Of a stretch of DNA of 64,000 nucleotides, positions 44,867 through 53,872 are shown one piece after another. Numbering within the stretch: position 1 is the stretch's first letter; each line of letters starts with the position of its first letter. Origin of the DNA: Sphingomonas sp. TDK1 (GTDB lineage: Bacteria; Pseudomonadota; Alphaproteobacteria; Sphingomonadales; Sphingomonadaceae); assembly GCF_001650735.1 (NCBI RefSeq), contig NZ_LXVY01000023.1, positions 1 through 64,000 of the forward strand, given 5' to 3'. Both the position numbers and the translations under genes were made by a program. The notes under the pieces are model-generated. The model did not search any database and was not told the origin of the DNA. It worked only from the letters and a program-made list of their open reading frames with translations.

Positions 44867-47800
44867 CACCGGCGTTTCGGGAGTGCGACGCGGTTGTTGA
44901 GGCGCGTTACTTCCGGCGCATCGTGCGGAAGCGCCACCTCGACCATTGCGGCCCCCTCGACCGCAGGCAATCGCACCACGACCGACCGGGGGCGAAGATC
45001 GGTTGGCGCGGCGATGGCTGGGATCGGCGCGGTTGCCAGTACCGCACCGCCGGCCGTGCGGAGGGTAACCGTGCCGCCCTCCGTGGGCTTTGCCCCCAGG
45101 CTATGCACCGTAACGCGCAGCTCGTTGGCTGCCAGCGCCACATCGTCGATGCCGATGCCAAGATCCGGCCGCTGTTCCACCGGGGTGGCGGGTGTCGCCA
45201 GCGCGAAGTCGTAAATGGTCGTGCCGTGCGGCGCGAAGACGACATTCGTGCCGAGGCTGCGCTCGAGCGGCACGATGGCGGCGGCGCCGTCCGCGACGCG
45301 GGTTTTACCGCCGTCCCCGCTTGTCGAACGCTGCATCGTCCAGCTGCCGGCGGTAACATTCCAAGCGGTCATCACCGCGTGCTGCGGCCGATCGGTACGA
45401 TTATAGGCGATCACGCGAAACCGATCCGGCGTCGCGCCGGGTACGAGGATCGCGACCTGCTCGCCGGCGCCGGCTTCCGCAAAGCGCCACGACACGCTGT
45501 TGCCCGGCCATGTCTGGTTGCGGCGCAGGGCGATGCCGCCCAGTCGTTCACGTTGCAGGATCTCGTTGGGTTGTTCGACCCGATCGGACCACCAATGGCC
45601 TTCCGTGTACAGATATTCGTGCTGCGCCTTGTCGGCGATGGCGTCGGCGTGCAGCCGTTCGAGCGCGGCGACGTCGCCGGTCGCGTCCCAGCGGGTGTAG
45701 AGGGAGAAGGGATCGGATCGATCGCTGCCGACGATGTCGGCCCGCAATTTCGCGCTGCCGGGAAGGGCAGTGAACGCATTCTCGTTGAACTCTGCCACCA
45801 CCGCTGGGCCATTCTTGGCGATCCGCGCCTCGATCGGGCGGAGATATCTGGCGTCGCCCGTGAAGCGCCACGCGCTCCACGCCGCCTGCAAGGGCGTGGT
45901 GACACCGCCGCCATCGCCGACGCGCTCGGCATCGGTGCCCCAGTTGATCTCGTTGGGAAAGCTCCACCCGCCGCCCACCTCCTGCCGGCCATGGGCGAGC
46001 CATCCGTCCATGACGCCCGTGACGAGCCCGCGTGCCTTGGCATTGCCGTTGTACAGCCCGATCAGGATCGGCGCGTGCATCACCGTGAAGCTGTACGGCT
46101 TTTGCCAGGCCCAGGCAGGATCGCGATACATCTTCCGGCCGCCATACCAGTTGGACGCGAAATGCAGATGGCCTGCGGGGTTCTTGAGGATCACGCCTTG
46201 CAGTGCGCGCGTCGTTTCCATCAGTCGCTCGACGGCCTTGGGCTCGCCCCAGTTCAGGTACAGCCGCTCGGCGTCGGCGTTCAGGCCCTCCTCATAGGCG
46301 TGCAATTCGTCGGTAGTGATGGTTCCCAGGCCGTTGGTGTGCATCCCGCTCGCATACGCCGCGTCCGAAAGCGCGCGGAGCGAAGCGTTGATCTTGTCCG
46401 GCTCGATGCCCATCAGCGCCAACCCCGGCCATTGCTGGGTCAGGTCGGTATCGTCGGAAATGCCGCCGCCGAAATCGCCGTAGGGCACCTGGCGCTCGTC
46501 GATCCACCAGTCGACGAAGCGGCGCACGTAGCGGAGGTCCTCCAGCTGGCGGAATGCCCAGAGCGGCTCTCCCGCATGCGGTACTGGCTGGGTGAAGGCG
46601 GGCAGGTTTTCCGGTCGATAATTGATGTCGGCCCAATAGGTTCGCGCCAGCTTGTTCTCCGGGTCGACCCGCAGCAGGTCCGTCATGTCGGCGAAGAGAC
46701 GGCGATAAAGCGCCATCCGCTTCGACGCCGTATGCTCCTCGACGAGAAACGCCCAATTGTCCTTCACCTGGTTCAACCGATCGGCGACATGCTCCGTCAT
46801 CGCCTCTGCCCGCGGTTTGAAGACCAGCCGGATTCGCGTGCTATCCAGGCTGGCGGCGGAGAAGGCAGGATCCGAGGCTGCGATCGAAAGATACAGGCTG
46901 TCCTGCGGCAAGATCCGATCGCGCAGGTCGAGCCAGAGCGTGCGTTTCTCCCCCGGGCGGACGGAAACGGTGAGGTCGATCATGTCACGCTCTGGCCAGA
47001 CAGGATCCTTGATCCGGATATCGAGCGCAATCGGCTGGGCCCCTGGCAGGGGCGGCAGGTCGATGGCGATCCCGTCCAGACCATCATGGATATTCTGCCA
47101 GCCATAATCGAAGGCCCGGGCCACCGGCTGATCGGGTGGTGCATCCCCGAGGCTGGCGGGCACCAGAATGTGGACGATGGGGGCCATCCCTTTCGCACGT
47201 TCCACCTTGCCGCCGCCGCCCGCCGCGCCGGCGCCCACTGCGGCCTTCACGCCAGCGGTCGGCATCGCGACGACGGTCGCACGTTCATCCCAGGCATATC
47301 GGCCCGCGATGAAGGCGTTGAGCGGCATGAGCGCGGCAAGCGTTGGCGCCATGTCCGACCGGATGGTGTAATCAAGCGTGAAGCTCCCGGTCGGCTCAGC
47401 GCCCGCGCCGATGTCATAGGCCCAGAGTTCCTGGATCGGCTGTTCCTGCATCACATTGGTAAAATGCAGGACGCCGCCGGTACGCGGCGCGAATTGGTCG
47501 ACGCTGCGCACCACTCCTTGCGCCCGCTTGGCTAGCACCAGTTCCTTGCCCTGATCGCTCCAGCTTAGCGTGCCATAGGCGGCACCGCGCAACTCCACTC
47601 GATTGAAGCGCGCACCCGCCGGCACCGTAAGATCGTAGCGCTTGCCGCCTTCGACATAGGTGTTCCAGTCGGGCAACTCGAAATAGTCATCCCGGCCGGG
47701 CAGGCGCGAGCGGTTATAGACGCCGGGCCAGGTCGTCTCGGCAATGCCGTCGATACCCTTCCACATCCATTGCTTCAGGTCCTTCGCGTCGGCGAACTCC

Positions 47801-48660
47801 ACCTTCCGAACGCGGGTGACGGGCGCATCAAGCACGGGGGGCAGCGTCTTGTCCCAGCCATAGCGGTGGAGCCAGGCACTGCGCTCGGCGACGGGATCGG
47901 ATGCGGGCACGGGACCCGGCTCGGACTTGGCGGCAAGTCGGGCGATGTTTTCCGCCGAGAGCATCCGATCATAAACACGGATCTCGTCCACGTCCGATCC
48001 GCGCATGAAGCTGTAGCGGCTCTGCACCTGATGCGGGGCCATGACGCGACCGGCAAGCCCGAACTGATCGAGCCCGGAATCGAGGTCCGCGCGTTGATCC
48101 TTGCGGGCGACTTCGCGCCCGTCGACATACAGCCGGACGCCCCGTGTCTCGTCCCAGGTGAACGCAATGTGCTTCCAGGCTGCAGGATCGGGCAGGCGGT
48201 CCAAGCGCCAGGAGACGCGGAGTCGCGAAAGATTGGCGTCGGTGACGAAGGCATCGAATCCGTGGCCGTTCCAGTCGATCCGCAGGAACGCCATGTCCCA
48301 GCTCGTATGGTCGGCGAAGCCGGCGCGGAAGAGAACGAAGGGCACCTCGCCTAGCGGTTCGCGCGCTCGCCAGAAAAAGGAAAGCGTGCCGCGCGCCGCG
48401 CGCATGTTGCCGGGCGCCTTCCATGCGACATAGCCATCGTCCGCCCAGCGTGCCGCGCCGCCGATCGCACCATCGGGCACGATGTCGACATGGGCCCGGA
48501 AATTGGGGGCGGGGTCGCCCCGGGCGAAATCGGCGTCGAGCGAGGTGTCGGCGGATGCTCGGAAGAGCAGGCTGGCAGCCGCATCCATCTGCGCCTGCGC
48601 CGGCGAGGAAAGGCAGCCGACGGCCAGGGCGATCGCGGACGTGAAGGGGCGGGTGGGCAT
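44866..48660 (-). CDS. large exported LamG-domain protein with a helical enzyme-like core, unknown activity
   Basis: A 1264-residue protein with a signal peptide (FTSAIALAVGCLSSPAQAQ). Residues about 55-235 are a concanavalin/LamG domain (GTLSFFWRAREPLGEVPFVL; HIAFTWDETRGVRLYVDGRE). Residues about 290-560 are beta-rich with a jelly-roll look. Residues about 610-1000 are helical with aromatic and acidic motifs typical of (alpha/alpha) toroid lyases and hydrolases: YGDFGGGISDDTDLTQQW, GMHTNGLGTITTDELHAYEE, EGLNADAERLYLNWGEPKAV, GGGWSFPNEINWGTDAERVG. The C-terminal 90 residues look like an Ig/CARDB-type domain. I cannot place it in a CAZy family. It is coupled to the DUF885 gene and follows the ExuT-like carrier, so an extracellular or periplasmic uronan-active enzyme is the best guess. 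Confidence 0.75.
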   Translation of the reverse strand: MPTRPFTSAIALAVGCLSSPAQAQMDAAASLLFRASADTSLDADFARGDPAPNFRAHVDIVPDGAIGGAARWADDGYVAWKAPGNMRAARGTLSFFWRAREPLGEVPFVLFRAGFADHTSWDMAFLRIDWNGHGFDAFVTDANLSRLRVSWRLDRLPDPAAWKHIAFTWDETRGVRLYVDGREVARKDQRADLDSGLDQFGLAGRVMAPHQVQSRYSFMRGSDVDEIRVYDRMLSAENIARLAAKSEPGPVPASDPVAERSAWLHRYGWDKTLPPVLDAPVTRVRKVEFADAKDLKQWMWKGIDGIAETTWPGVYNRSRLPGRDDYFELPDWNTYVEGGKRYDLTVPAGARFNRVELRGAAYGTLSWSDQGKELVLAKRAQGVVRSVDQFAPRTGGVLHFTNVMQEQPIQELWAYDIGAGAEPTGSFTLDYTIRSDMAPTLAALMPLNAFIAGRYAWDERATVVAMPTAGVKAAVGAGAAGGGGKVERAKGMAPIVHILVPASLGDAPPDQPVARAFDYGWQNIHDGLDGIAIDLPPLPGAQPIALDIRIKDPVWPERDMIDLTVSVRPGEKRTLWLDLRDRILPQDSLYLSIAASDPAFSAASLDSTRIRLVFKPRAEAMTEHVADRLNQVKDNWAFLVEEHTASKRMALYRRLFADMTDLLRVDPENKLARTYWADINYRPENLPAFTQPVPHAGEPLWAFRQLEDLRYVRRFVDWWIDERQVPYGDFGGGISDDTDLTQQWPGLALMGIEPDKINASLRALSDAAYASGMHTNGLGTITTDELHAYEEGLNADAERLYLNWGEPKAVERLMETTRALQGVILKNPAGHLHFASNWYGGRKMYRDPAWAWQKPYSFTVMHAPILIGLYNGNAKARGLVTGVMDGWLAHGRQEVGGGWSFPNEINWGTDAERVGDGGGVTTPLQAAWSAWRFTGDARYLRPIEARIAKNGPAVVAEFNENAFTALPGSAKLRADIVGSDRSDPFSLYTRWDATGDVAALERLHADAIADKAQHEYLYTEGHWWSDRVEQPNEILQRERLGGIALRRNQTWPGNSVSWRFAEAGAGEQVAILVPGATPDRFRVIAYNRTDRPQHAVMTAWNVTAGSWTMQRSTSGDGGKTRVADGAAAIVPLERSLGTNVVFAPHGTTIYDFALATPATPVEQRPDLGIGIDDVALAANELRVTVHSLGAKPTEGGTVTLRTAGGAVLATAPIPAIAAPTDLRPRSVVVRLPAVEGAAMVEVALPHDAPEVTRLNNRVALPKRR

Positions 48661-48686
48661 GGCGGCGATCCTGTCCTGCAGGCGGC

Positions 48687-49973
48687 TCAGATTCTGTCGA
48701 CGCGGGCGAGACGCGGGCTCAGCAGATGGACCACGGCGACCGCGAGCAGATAGACGCTGCCCGCGACGGCGAAGATGATGGTGTAGCTGCCGGTCGCCTC
48801 CAGGATATAGCCGGTGAACTTGGCCATCATCATTCCCCCGATCGCGCCCACCGTGCCGCCAATTCCGACCACCGACCCTACCGCCGCGCGCGGAAACATG
48901 TCCGACGGAATCGTGTAGAGGTTGGCGGAAAATGCCTGGTGCGCCGCCGTGGCGAGCCCGACGATGGCCACCGCGAGCCAGAGATGGTCGACATATTGGG
49001 CGAAGAAGATTGGCGTCACCAGGATCGCGCATGCCAACATCGTCCATTTGCGAGCGGCGTTGGCCGTAAAGCCGCGCTTCATCAGCCGCGACGAGGACCA
49101 TCCGCCGGCGACGCTGCCCAGATCCGAAATCAGGTAGATCACGATCAGCGGCGGGCCGAAGCTGACGAGATCGAGATGATAGGTCTTGGCAAGGAAGTCG
49201 GGCGTCCAGAAGAGGAACAGCCACCAGATCGGGTCGATGAGGAACTTGCCCAGCGCATAGGCCCAGGTTTCGCGATAGCCGAGCAATTTCAGCCAACCGA
49301 TCTTGCGGACCGGATCGGGCGTGTCGCTTTCGATATAGGCCAGCTCGGCTGCCGAGAGCTTGCTGCTTTCGCGCGGACGGCGATACAGCATCACCCAGGC
49401 CACCAGCCAGACCAAGCTGGCCACGCCCGTCACGATGAAGGCCATCCGCCAGCCGAAGGCGATGGTGATCGCCGGCACGATCAGGGGCGTGGCCACGGCG
49501 CCGACATTCGCGCCCGCATTGAAGATGCCCGTGGCGAGTGCGCGCTCGCGGGCGGGGAACCACTCGGTGACGGCCTTCAGACCGGCAGGAAAATTACCGC
49601 TCTCGCCGACCCCCAGGATGAAGCGGGCGACGGAAAACTGAAAGGCGGAGCCGACGAAGCCGCAAAGCGTGTGACCGATCGTCCAGATCACGAAGGCGAT
49701 CGAATAGCCGATCCGCGCACCGACCCAGTCGACCAGCTTGCCGAAGCTCAGATAGCCGATCGCATAGGCTGCCTGGAACCAGAAGATGACGTCGGCATAG
49801 GTGGTCTCAGACCAGCCGAGCTCACCCGAGATGGTCGACTTCAGCACCCCGATCATCTGGCGGTCGACATAGTTGATGGCGGTGGCGGCGAACAGCAGCG
49901 CGCAGATCACCCAGCGATACCGCCCGACCTTGCCCGCCGCGGCCGTGACCGCCGGCGCCTCTCTGCTAGCCAT
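48687..49973 (-). CDS. MFS transporter, ACS family (hexuronate/ExuT-like)
   Basis: A 428-residue, 12-helix carrier. AINYVDRQMIGVLKSTISGE is the ACS-family helix 1 signature; FGKLVDWVGARIGYSIAFVI is motif A; GVGESGNFPAGLKAVTEWFP is characteristic of hexuronate and aldonate carriers (ExuT/GudP/GarP group). It likely imports galacturonate, glucuronate or unsaturated uronates by H+ symport. The ATG follows AGGAGAGAGG. The LamG gene starts 26 bases after its stop. kduI/kduD in the same locus support a uronate role. Confidence 0.88.
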   Translation of the reverse strand: MASREAPAVTAAAGKVGRYRWVICALLFAATAINYVDRQMIGVLKSTISGELGWSETTYADVIFWFQAAYAIGYLSFGKLVDWVGARIGYSIAFVIWTIGHTLCGFVGSAFQFSVARFILGVGESGNFPAGLKAVTEWFPARERALATGIFNAGANVGAVATPLIVPAITIAFGWRMAFIVTGVASLVWLVAWVMLYRRPRESSKLSAAELAYIESDTPDPVRKIGWLKLLGYRETWAYALGKFLIDPIWWLFLFWTPDFLAKTYHLDLVSFGPPLIVIYLISDLGSVAGGWSSSRLMKRGFTANAARKWTMLACAILVTPIFFAQYVDHLWLAVAIVGLATAAHQAFSANLYTIPSDMFPRAAVGSVVGIGGTVGAIGGMMMAKFTGYILEATGSYTIIFAVAGSVYLLAVAVVHLLSPRLARVDRI

Positions 49974-50012
49974 TGGTCCCTCTCTCCTATGTGCGGCCTC
50001 TTTTGCGGGCCG

Positions 50013-50816
50013 TTACTGTGCCGCGATCGTACAGCGGATCGAAAGCCGTGCGTCGAACCGCGCTTCCACCCGATCGCCGATCGCGACCGGATGCACGCCG
50101 GTTACGGCGCCGGTCGAAATCCACTGGCCGGGCGTGACGGCGATCCCACGCGCCGCCAGATGCTCGAAGAGGAAGCGTGCGGCCCCGAATGGCCCGTCGA
50201 GCATGTCTGCGGCGAGGCCGAAGCCGATCTCGGCGTCGTTGATGTACAGCGACACCGGCCAACGGTTCAGATCGATGTCCTGCCATCCCGCGACAGCGGC
50301 ACCCACGACCAGGCCGTTGTTGTTGCCGAAATCGGAAATGGTGACCATCGGGCCGTGATCGTTGATGCCGGCGAAAGGCGAACTGGCGATTTCAATGCCG
50401 ACATGCACCGCATCGATCAGCATGCGCGCCTCGTCCATGCTGAAGCGGCGCTGTGCGGGGTCCGGTGCACGGCCGACGCGCAGTAGGAATTCCGCCTCGG
50501 CGGCCCCGAACCCGTTGGCGAAGATCGGCATGGCGGCACCGTCTTCGGCTTTGATCTGATCCGCGAAGATAGGTCCGGCGAGCCGGTCCACGCCGCCGAT
50601 GGGCGGATTGATGCGCCCGACCTTCCAGCCCGCAGCATGCTGGCCGACCAGCGCCAGCGCTGCGTCCTGCACCGCATAGGCGGCGGGGAGATCGGGCGGG
50701 ATCGGCCCGGGAAAGGCGGGAAGGGGAGACGCCGTCCGCCGCGCCTCAACGAACGCACGCGCAATCTGCGAAATATCGCTATTCGGCTCCACCGCCGGCC
50801 CTCTCACTATCGTCAT
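50013..50816 (-). CDS. FAH/MhpD family protein (2-keto-4-pentenoate hydratase-like)
   Basis: A 267-residue enzyme of the fumarylacetoacetase/hydratase superfamily. AAYAVQDAALALVGQHAAGW and KVGRINPPIGGVDRLAGPIF match the MhpD-type N-terminus. EAEFLLRVG carries the metal-binding acids, then IEIASSPFAGINDHGPMVTI and GQWISTGAVTGVHPVAIGDR follow. The family hydrates or decarboxylates 2-keto-4-enoates and also includes 2-keto-3-deoxy sugar-acid dehydratases, so a step in uronate or pentonate breakdown is plausible here. It is divergent from the LacI gene (133 bases) and upstream of the ExuT-like gene on the same strand. The start ATG at 50816 is the best available; no strong ribosome site is visible. 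Confidence 0.78.
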   Translation of the reverse strand: MTIVRGPAVEPNSDISQIARAFVEARRTASPLPAFPGPIPPDLPAAYAVQDAALALVGQHAAGWKVGRINPPIGGVDRLAGPIFADQIKAEDGAAMPIFANGFGAAEAEFLLRVGRAPDPAQRRFSMDEARMLIDAVHVGIEIASSPFAGINDHGPMVTISDFGNNNGLVVGAAVAGWQDIDLNRWPVSLYINDAEIGFGLAADMLDGPFGAARFLFEHLAARGIAVTPGQWISTGAVTGVHPVAIGDRVEARFDARLSIRCTIAAQ

Positions 50817-50948
50817 CGCTATGCGATCGGTATGGGAAACCGGTGTCATTGGCAAGTAGCCGCCGCGCGCGATCCGACGAAAATCCGGCGCCGAAACGCG
50901 CGTCGCCGGGGCTGGCGAGATCGAGCCGAGCGCTTTACACCCGGGTCC

Positions 50949-51977
50949 ATGCAGAAGACCGGGCAGCCGACGATCAACGATGTGGCGCGGGTCGCCGGTG
51001 TGTCGAAAAAGACCGTCAGCCGGGTGATCAATCGTTCGCCGCTCCTCAACGAGGACACGCGCAAGCGGGTCGAGGATGTCATCGCGGGACTGGGCTATAT
51101 TCCCAACCCCCAGGCGCGGGCCCTGGCGCTGCGACGGAACTTCCTCATCGGGCTTGTCCATGACAATCCTAACGCGCAGACCGTGATGAACGTCCAGCAG
51201 GGGATGCTCGAAGCGCTGCATGACACCGAGTTCGAGATGGTCGTACGCCCGCTCAACCGGGGCTCGGCCACGATGCTGGAGGATCTGCGCCATTTCCTTG
51301 AGCGGCAGCGGCTGTTCGGCGTCCTGCTCATGCCGCCGATCAGCGAGAACGACACGGTGGCGCAATTGTGCGACGATATCGGCTGTCGCTACGTCCGCAT
51401 GGGCTCGGCAGCGTTGGACACGCCCGAGCATATGGTGGCGTCCAACGATAGAGAGGCGGTCCGCACCGCGGTCGCGTATCTGATCGAGCAGGGACATCGG
51501 CGCATCGGTCTGGTGTGCGGTCCGCATGGCTTCCGGTCTGCGCGCGAGCGGCGGCTGGGCTTCGAGGATGCGCTGGTCGATGCCGGTATCACGCTGCCGC
51601 GCTCGTTGATCGCGGAGGGCAATTACACGTTCGAATCGGGGCTCGTGGCCGCCGAGCGGCTGCTGGATCTGGTGCCGCGGCCGAGTGCGATCTTTTCCTC
51701 AAACGACGAAATGGCGGCGGGTGTGATCCACGCAGCCCGCCAGCGCGGCTTGGAAATCCCACGGGACCTCTCGATCATCGGTTTCGACGATACGCCGATC
51801 GCTGCGCATGTATGGCCGCCGCTGACGACGGTGCGTTGGCCGATCGCGTCCATGGCGCGGTCTGCCGCGCTCAAGCTGATAGCGGGAGGGATGGACGAGG
51901 AGCCGGAGGTGGAGGAGCCATCGCTTTTCCTTTCGACCCTTATCCGGCGCGCCTCCGTCGCAAGCCCGCGAGAATGA
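50949..51977 (+). CDS. LacI family transcriptional regulator of the uronate locus
   Basis: A 342-residue regulator. The HTH and hinge are canonical: TINDVARVAGVSKKTVSRVI, NRSPLLNEDTRKRVEDVIAG, LGYIPNPQARALALRR. The sugar-binding periplasmic-type domain follows (FLIGLVHDNPNAQTV; HRRIGLVCGPHGFRSARERR; PSAIFSSNDEMAAGVIHAAR; LSIIGFDDTPIAAHVWPPLT). It lies between the MhpD-like gene and kduI. An identical 14-base LacI-type site precedes kduI (52009-52022) and the large TonB receptor (55545-55558), so it probably represses both, responding to a uronate intermediate. Confidence 0.92.
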   Translation: MQKTGQPTINDVARVAGVSKKTVSRVINRSPLLNEDTRKRVEDVIAGLGYIPNPQARALALRRNFLIGLVHDNPNAQTVMNVQQGMLEALHDTEFEMVVRPLNRGSATMLEDLRHFLERQRLFGVLLMPPISENDTVAQLCDDIGCRYVRMGSAALDTPEHMVASNDREAVRTAVAYLIEQGHRRIGLVCGPHGFRSARERRLGFEDALVDAGITLPRSLIAEGNYTFESGLVAAERLLDLVPRPSAIFSSNDEMAAGVIHAARQRGLEIPRDLSIIGFDDTPIAAHVWPPLTTVRWPIASMARSAALKLIAGGMDEEPEVEEPSLFLSTLIRRASVASPRE

Positions 51978-52008
51978 GGCTTTTGCGCGGCGGGGTTGCA
52001 CAGATTCC

Positions 52009-52022
52009 TGACACCGGTTACC
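52009..52022. promoter_or_regulatory. LacI-type operator before kduI
   Basis: TGACACCGGTTACC, a near-palindrome centred on CCGG like many LacI-family operators, lies 209 bases before the kduI start and 31 bases after the lacI-type gene. The identical 14-mer recurs at 55545. Between here and kduI no gene is seen. Confidence 0.6.
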
Positions 52023-52231
52023 AATTCATCCGCGCCGCGCAGGGGCGTATCGAGAGGATCGTCATGGCCGGGGCAACGCCCGTCATCGCTGCATCATTGG
52101 TGCGAAGCCGCAACGGCACTTGGCTGCCCGGTCGCCGGGCGGCGTCGATCCGGTGCCACGTCGGTTGGCGCGGCCGCCTGACCGCCTGATCCCCCCGATT
52201 GCCCGCGCGCAAGATTTCGAAGGAGTATCCC

Positions 52232-53074
52232 ATGTACGACCGGACCTATTACGCCACGCACCCGGACATGATGGAGTGCGTGAGCAATGAGGAATTGCGC
52301 GACCGCTACCTCATCTCCGACCTGTTCCGCGATGGCGAATGCGTGCTCAACTACACCCATGCCGATCGCTTCGTGATCGGTGGAGTCGCCGTGAAGGACG
52401 GCGACGTGAAGCTACCGGCGCAGACCGAGCCGAAGTCGGCCGAGGGCCACCCATTTCTGGAGCGACGCGAGCTCGCGATCGTGAATATTGGCGGTGTAGA
52501 CGGTAGCGTTACGGTGGACGGGGAGACGTTCCGGCTCGCCAACAAGGACTGCCTCTACGTTACCATGGGCGCCAAGGACGTGACCTTTTCGGGTGCGGGC
52601 GCACGCTATTATCTGGCCTCCTGCCCGGCGCACCGGGCGTTCACTACCCGCAAGCTCGGCATTGCCGACGCCAATGCGCTGGAGCGGGGCAGCGTAGAAG
52701 AATCGAACGAGCGGACGATCTACCAACTCGTCATTCCGGGCGTATGCGACAGCGCGCAGCTTGTGATGGGGCTGACCGTCCTCAAGCCCGGCAGCGTGTG
52801 GAACACCATGCCGCCGCATGTCCATGAACGGCGCAGCGAGATCTATTTCTACTTCGAGCTCGACGATCTCGAAAAGGACCGTGTCATGCACTTCATGGGC
52901 GAGGGGGAAGCGACCCGCCACATCGTGATGCAGAACGAGGAAGCGGTGATCAGCCCGCCCTGGTCCATCCACATGGGCGCGGGCACGAAGTCCTATGCCT
53001 TCATCTGGGCGATGGCAGGCGAGAACCAGGATTATACCGACATGCAGGTGCTGGACATCTGCCAGCTGGCCTGA
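52232..53074 (+). CDS. kduI: 5-dehydro-4-deoxy-D-glucuronate isomerase (4-deoxy-L-threo-5-hexosulose-uronate ketol-isomerase)
   Basis: A 280-residue cupin, the usual KduI length. [20 protein letters not shown] is the typical start; [19 protein letters not shown] and [20 protein letters not shown] carry the zinc-binding His/Glu set, and the end ([17 protein letters not shown]) is characteristic. KduI converts 5-keto-4-deoxyuronate (from unsaturated oligouronides) to 3-deoxy-D-glycero-2,5-hexodiulosonate in the cytoplasm. The ATG at 52232 follows AAGGAG. kduD, encoding the next step, starts 43 bases after the stop. Confidence 0.96.
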   Translation: MYDRTYYATHPDMMECVSNEELRDRYLISDLFRDGECVLNYTHADRFVIGGVAVKDGDVKLPAQTEPKSAEGHPFLERRELAIVNIGGVDGSVTVDGETFRLANKDCLYVTMGAKDVTFSGAGARYYLASCPAHRAFTTRKLGIADANALERGSVEESNERTIYQLVIPGVCDSAQLVMGLTVLKPGSVWNTMPPHVHERRSEIYFYFELDDLEKDRVMHFMGEGEATRHIVMQNEEAVISPPWSIHMGAGTKSYAFIWAMAGENQDYTDMQVLDICQLA

Positions 53075-53116
53075 ACAGCGCTTCCCCCGCATCCCACCGG
53101 GGAATGAGGAACCGAC

Positions 53117-53872
53117 ATGACCAATCCTTTCGACCTTACCGGCCGCGTGGCTGTCGTTACCGGCGCCAACACCGGGATCGGCCAGGCGATTGCGGTGGCG
53201 CTGGCCGCAGCGGGCGCCGACGTCGCGTGCGTTGGCCGCACGCCCGCCGCGGAAACCGTCGAGAAGATCACCGCGCTCGGCCGCCGCGCGGAGGTGATCG
53301 CCGCCGACCTCTCGACCATCGCTCCGGTGGGGCAGGTCGTCGACGAAACCATCGCGCGGTTCGGCAGGCTGGACATTCTGGTCAACAACGCCGGCATCAT
53401 TCGCCGTGCCGATGCGCTGGACTTCACCGAGTCCGATTGGGACGCCGTGATTGATACCAACCTGAAATCCGTGTTCTTCCTCAGCCAGGCGGCAGGGCGG
53501 CACATGGTCCGGCAGGGCAGGGGGCGGATCATCAACATCGCCTCCATGCTGACCTTCCAGGGTGGTATCCGGGTGCCGAGCTACACGGCATCCAAGTCCG
53601 GGGTGGGCGGGCTTACCAAGCTGCTCGCCAATGAGTGGGCGAAGCATGGCGTGACGGTGAATGCCATCGCGCCTGGCTATATCGCGACCAACAACACCGC
53701 AGCGCTCCAGGCGGATGCCACGCGCAACGCGGCGATCCTCGATCGCATCCCCGCCGGGCGTTGGGGGGAGCCCGGCGATCTGGGTGGCGCCGCCGTCTTC
53801 CTTGCCTCCGATGCCGCCGCCTATGTGCAAGGCCATATCCTGGCGGTGGACGGCGGGTGGCTCGCCCGGTGA
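53117..53872 (+). CDS. kduD: 2-dehydro-3-deoxy-D-gluconate 5-dehydrogenase (SDR)
   Basis: A 251-residue classical short-chain dehydrogenase: VAVVTGANTGIGQAIAVALA for the cofactor, LDILVNNAGIIRRADALDF, and the YxxxK catalytic pair in SYTASKSGVGGLTKLLANEW, closing with GRWGEPGDLGGAAVFLASDA. PFDLTGRVAVVTG is the KduD-type start. It reduces the KduI product to 2-keto-3-deoxygluconate using NAD(P)H. The ATG follows GAGGAA. The stop overlaps the esterase gene by GTGA. Confidence 0.93.
   Translation: MTNPFDLTGRVAVVTGANTGIGQAIAVALAAAGADVACVGRTPAAETVEKITALGRRAEVIAADLSTIAPVGQVVDETIARFGRLDILVNNAGIIRRADALDFTESDWDAVIDTNLKSVFFLSQAAGRHMVRQGRGRIINIASMLTFQGGIRVPSYTASKSGVGGLTKLLANEWAKHGVTVNAIAPGYIATNNTAALQADATRNAAILDRIPAGRWGEPGDLGGAAVFLASDAAAYVQGHILAVDGGWLAR

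Noticed and set aside
44665..47535. 956-codon plus-strand frame opposite the LamG gene.
   Set aside because: Shadow reading; the minus strand has signal peptide, LamG motifs and coupled neighbours.
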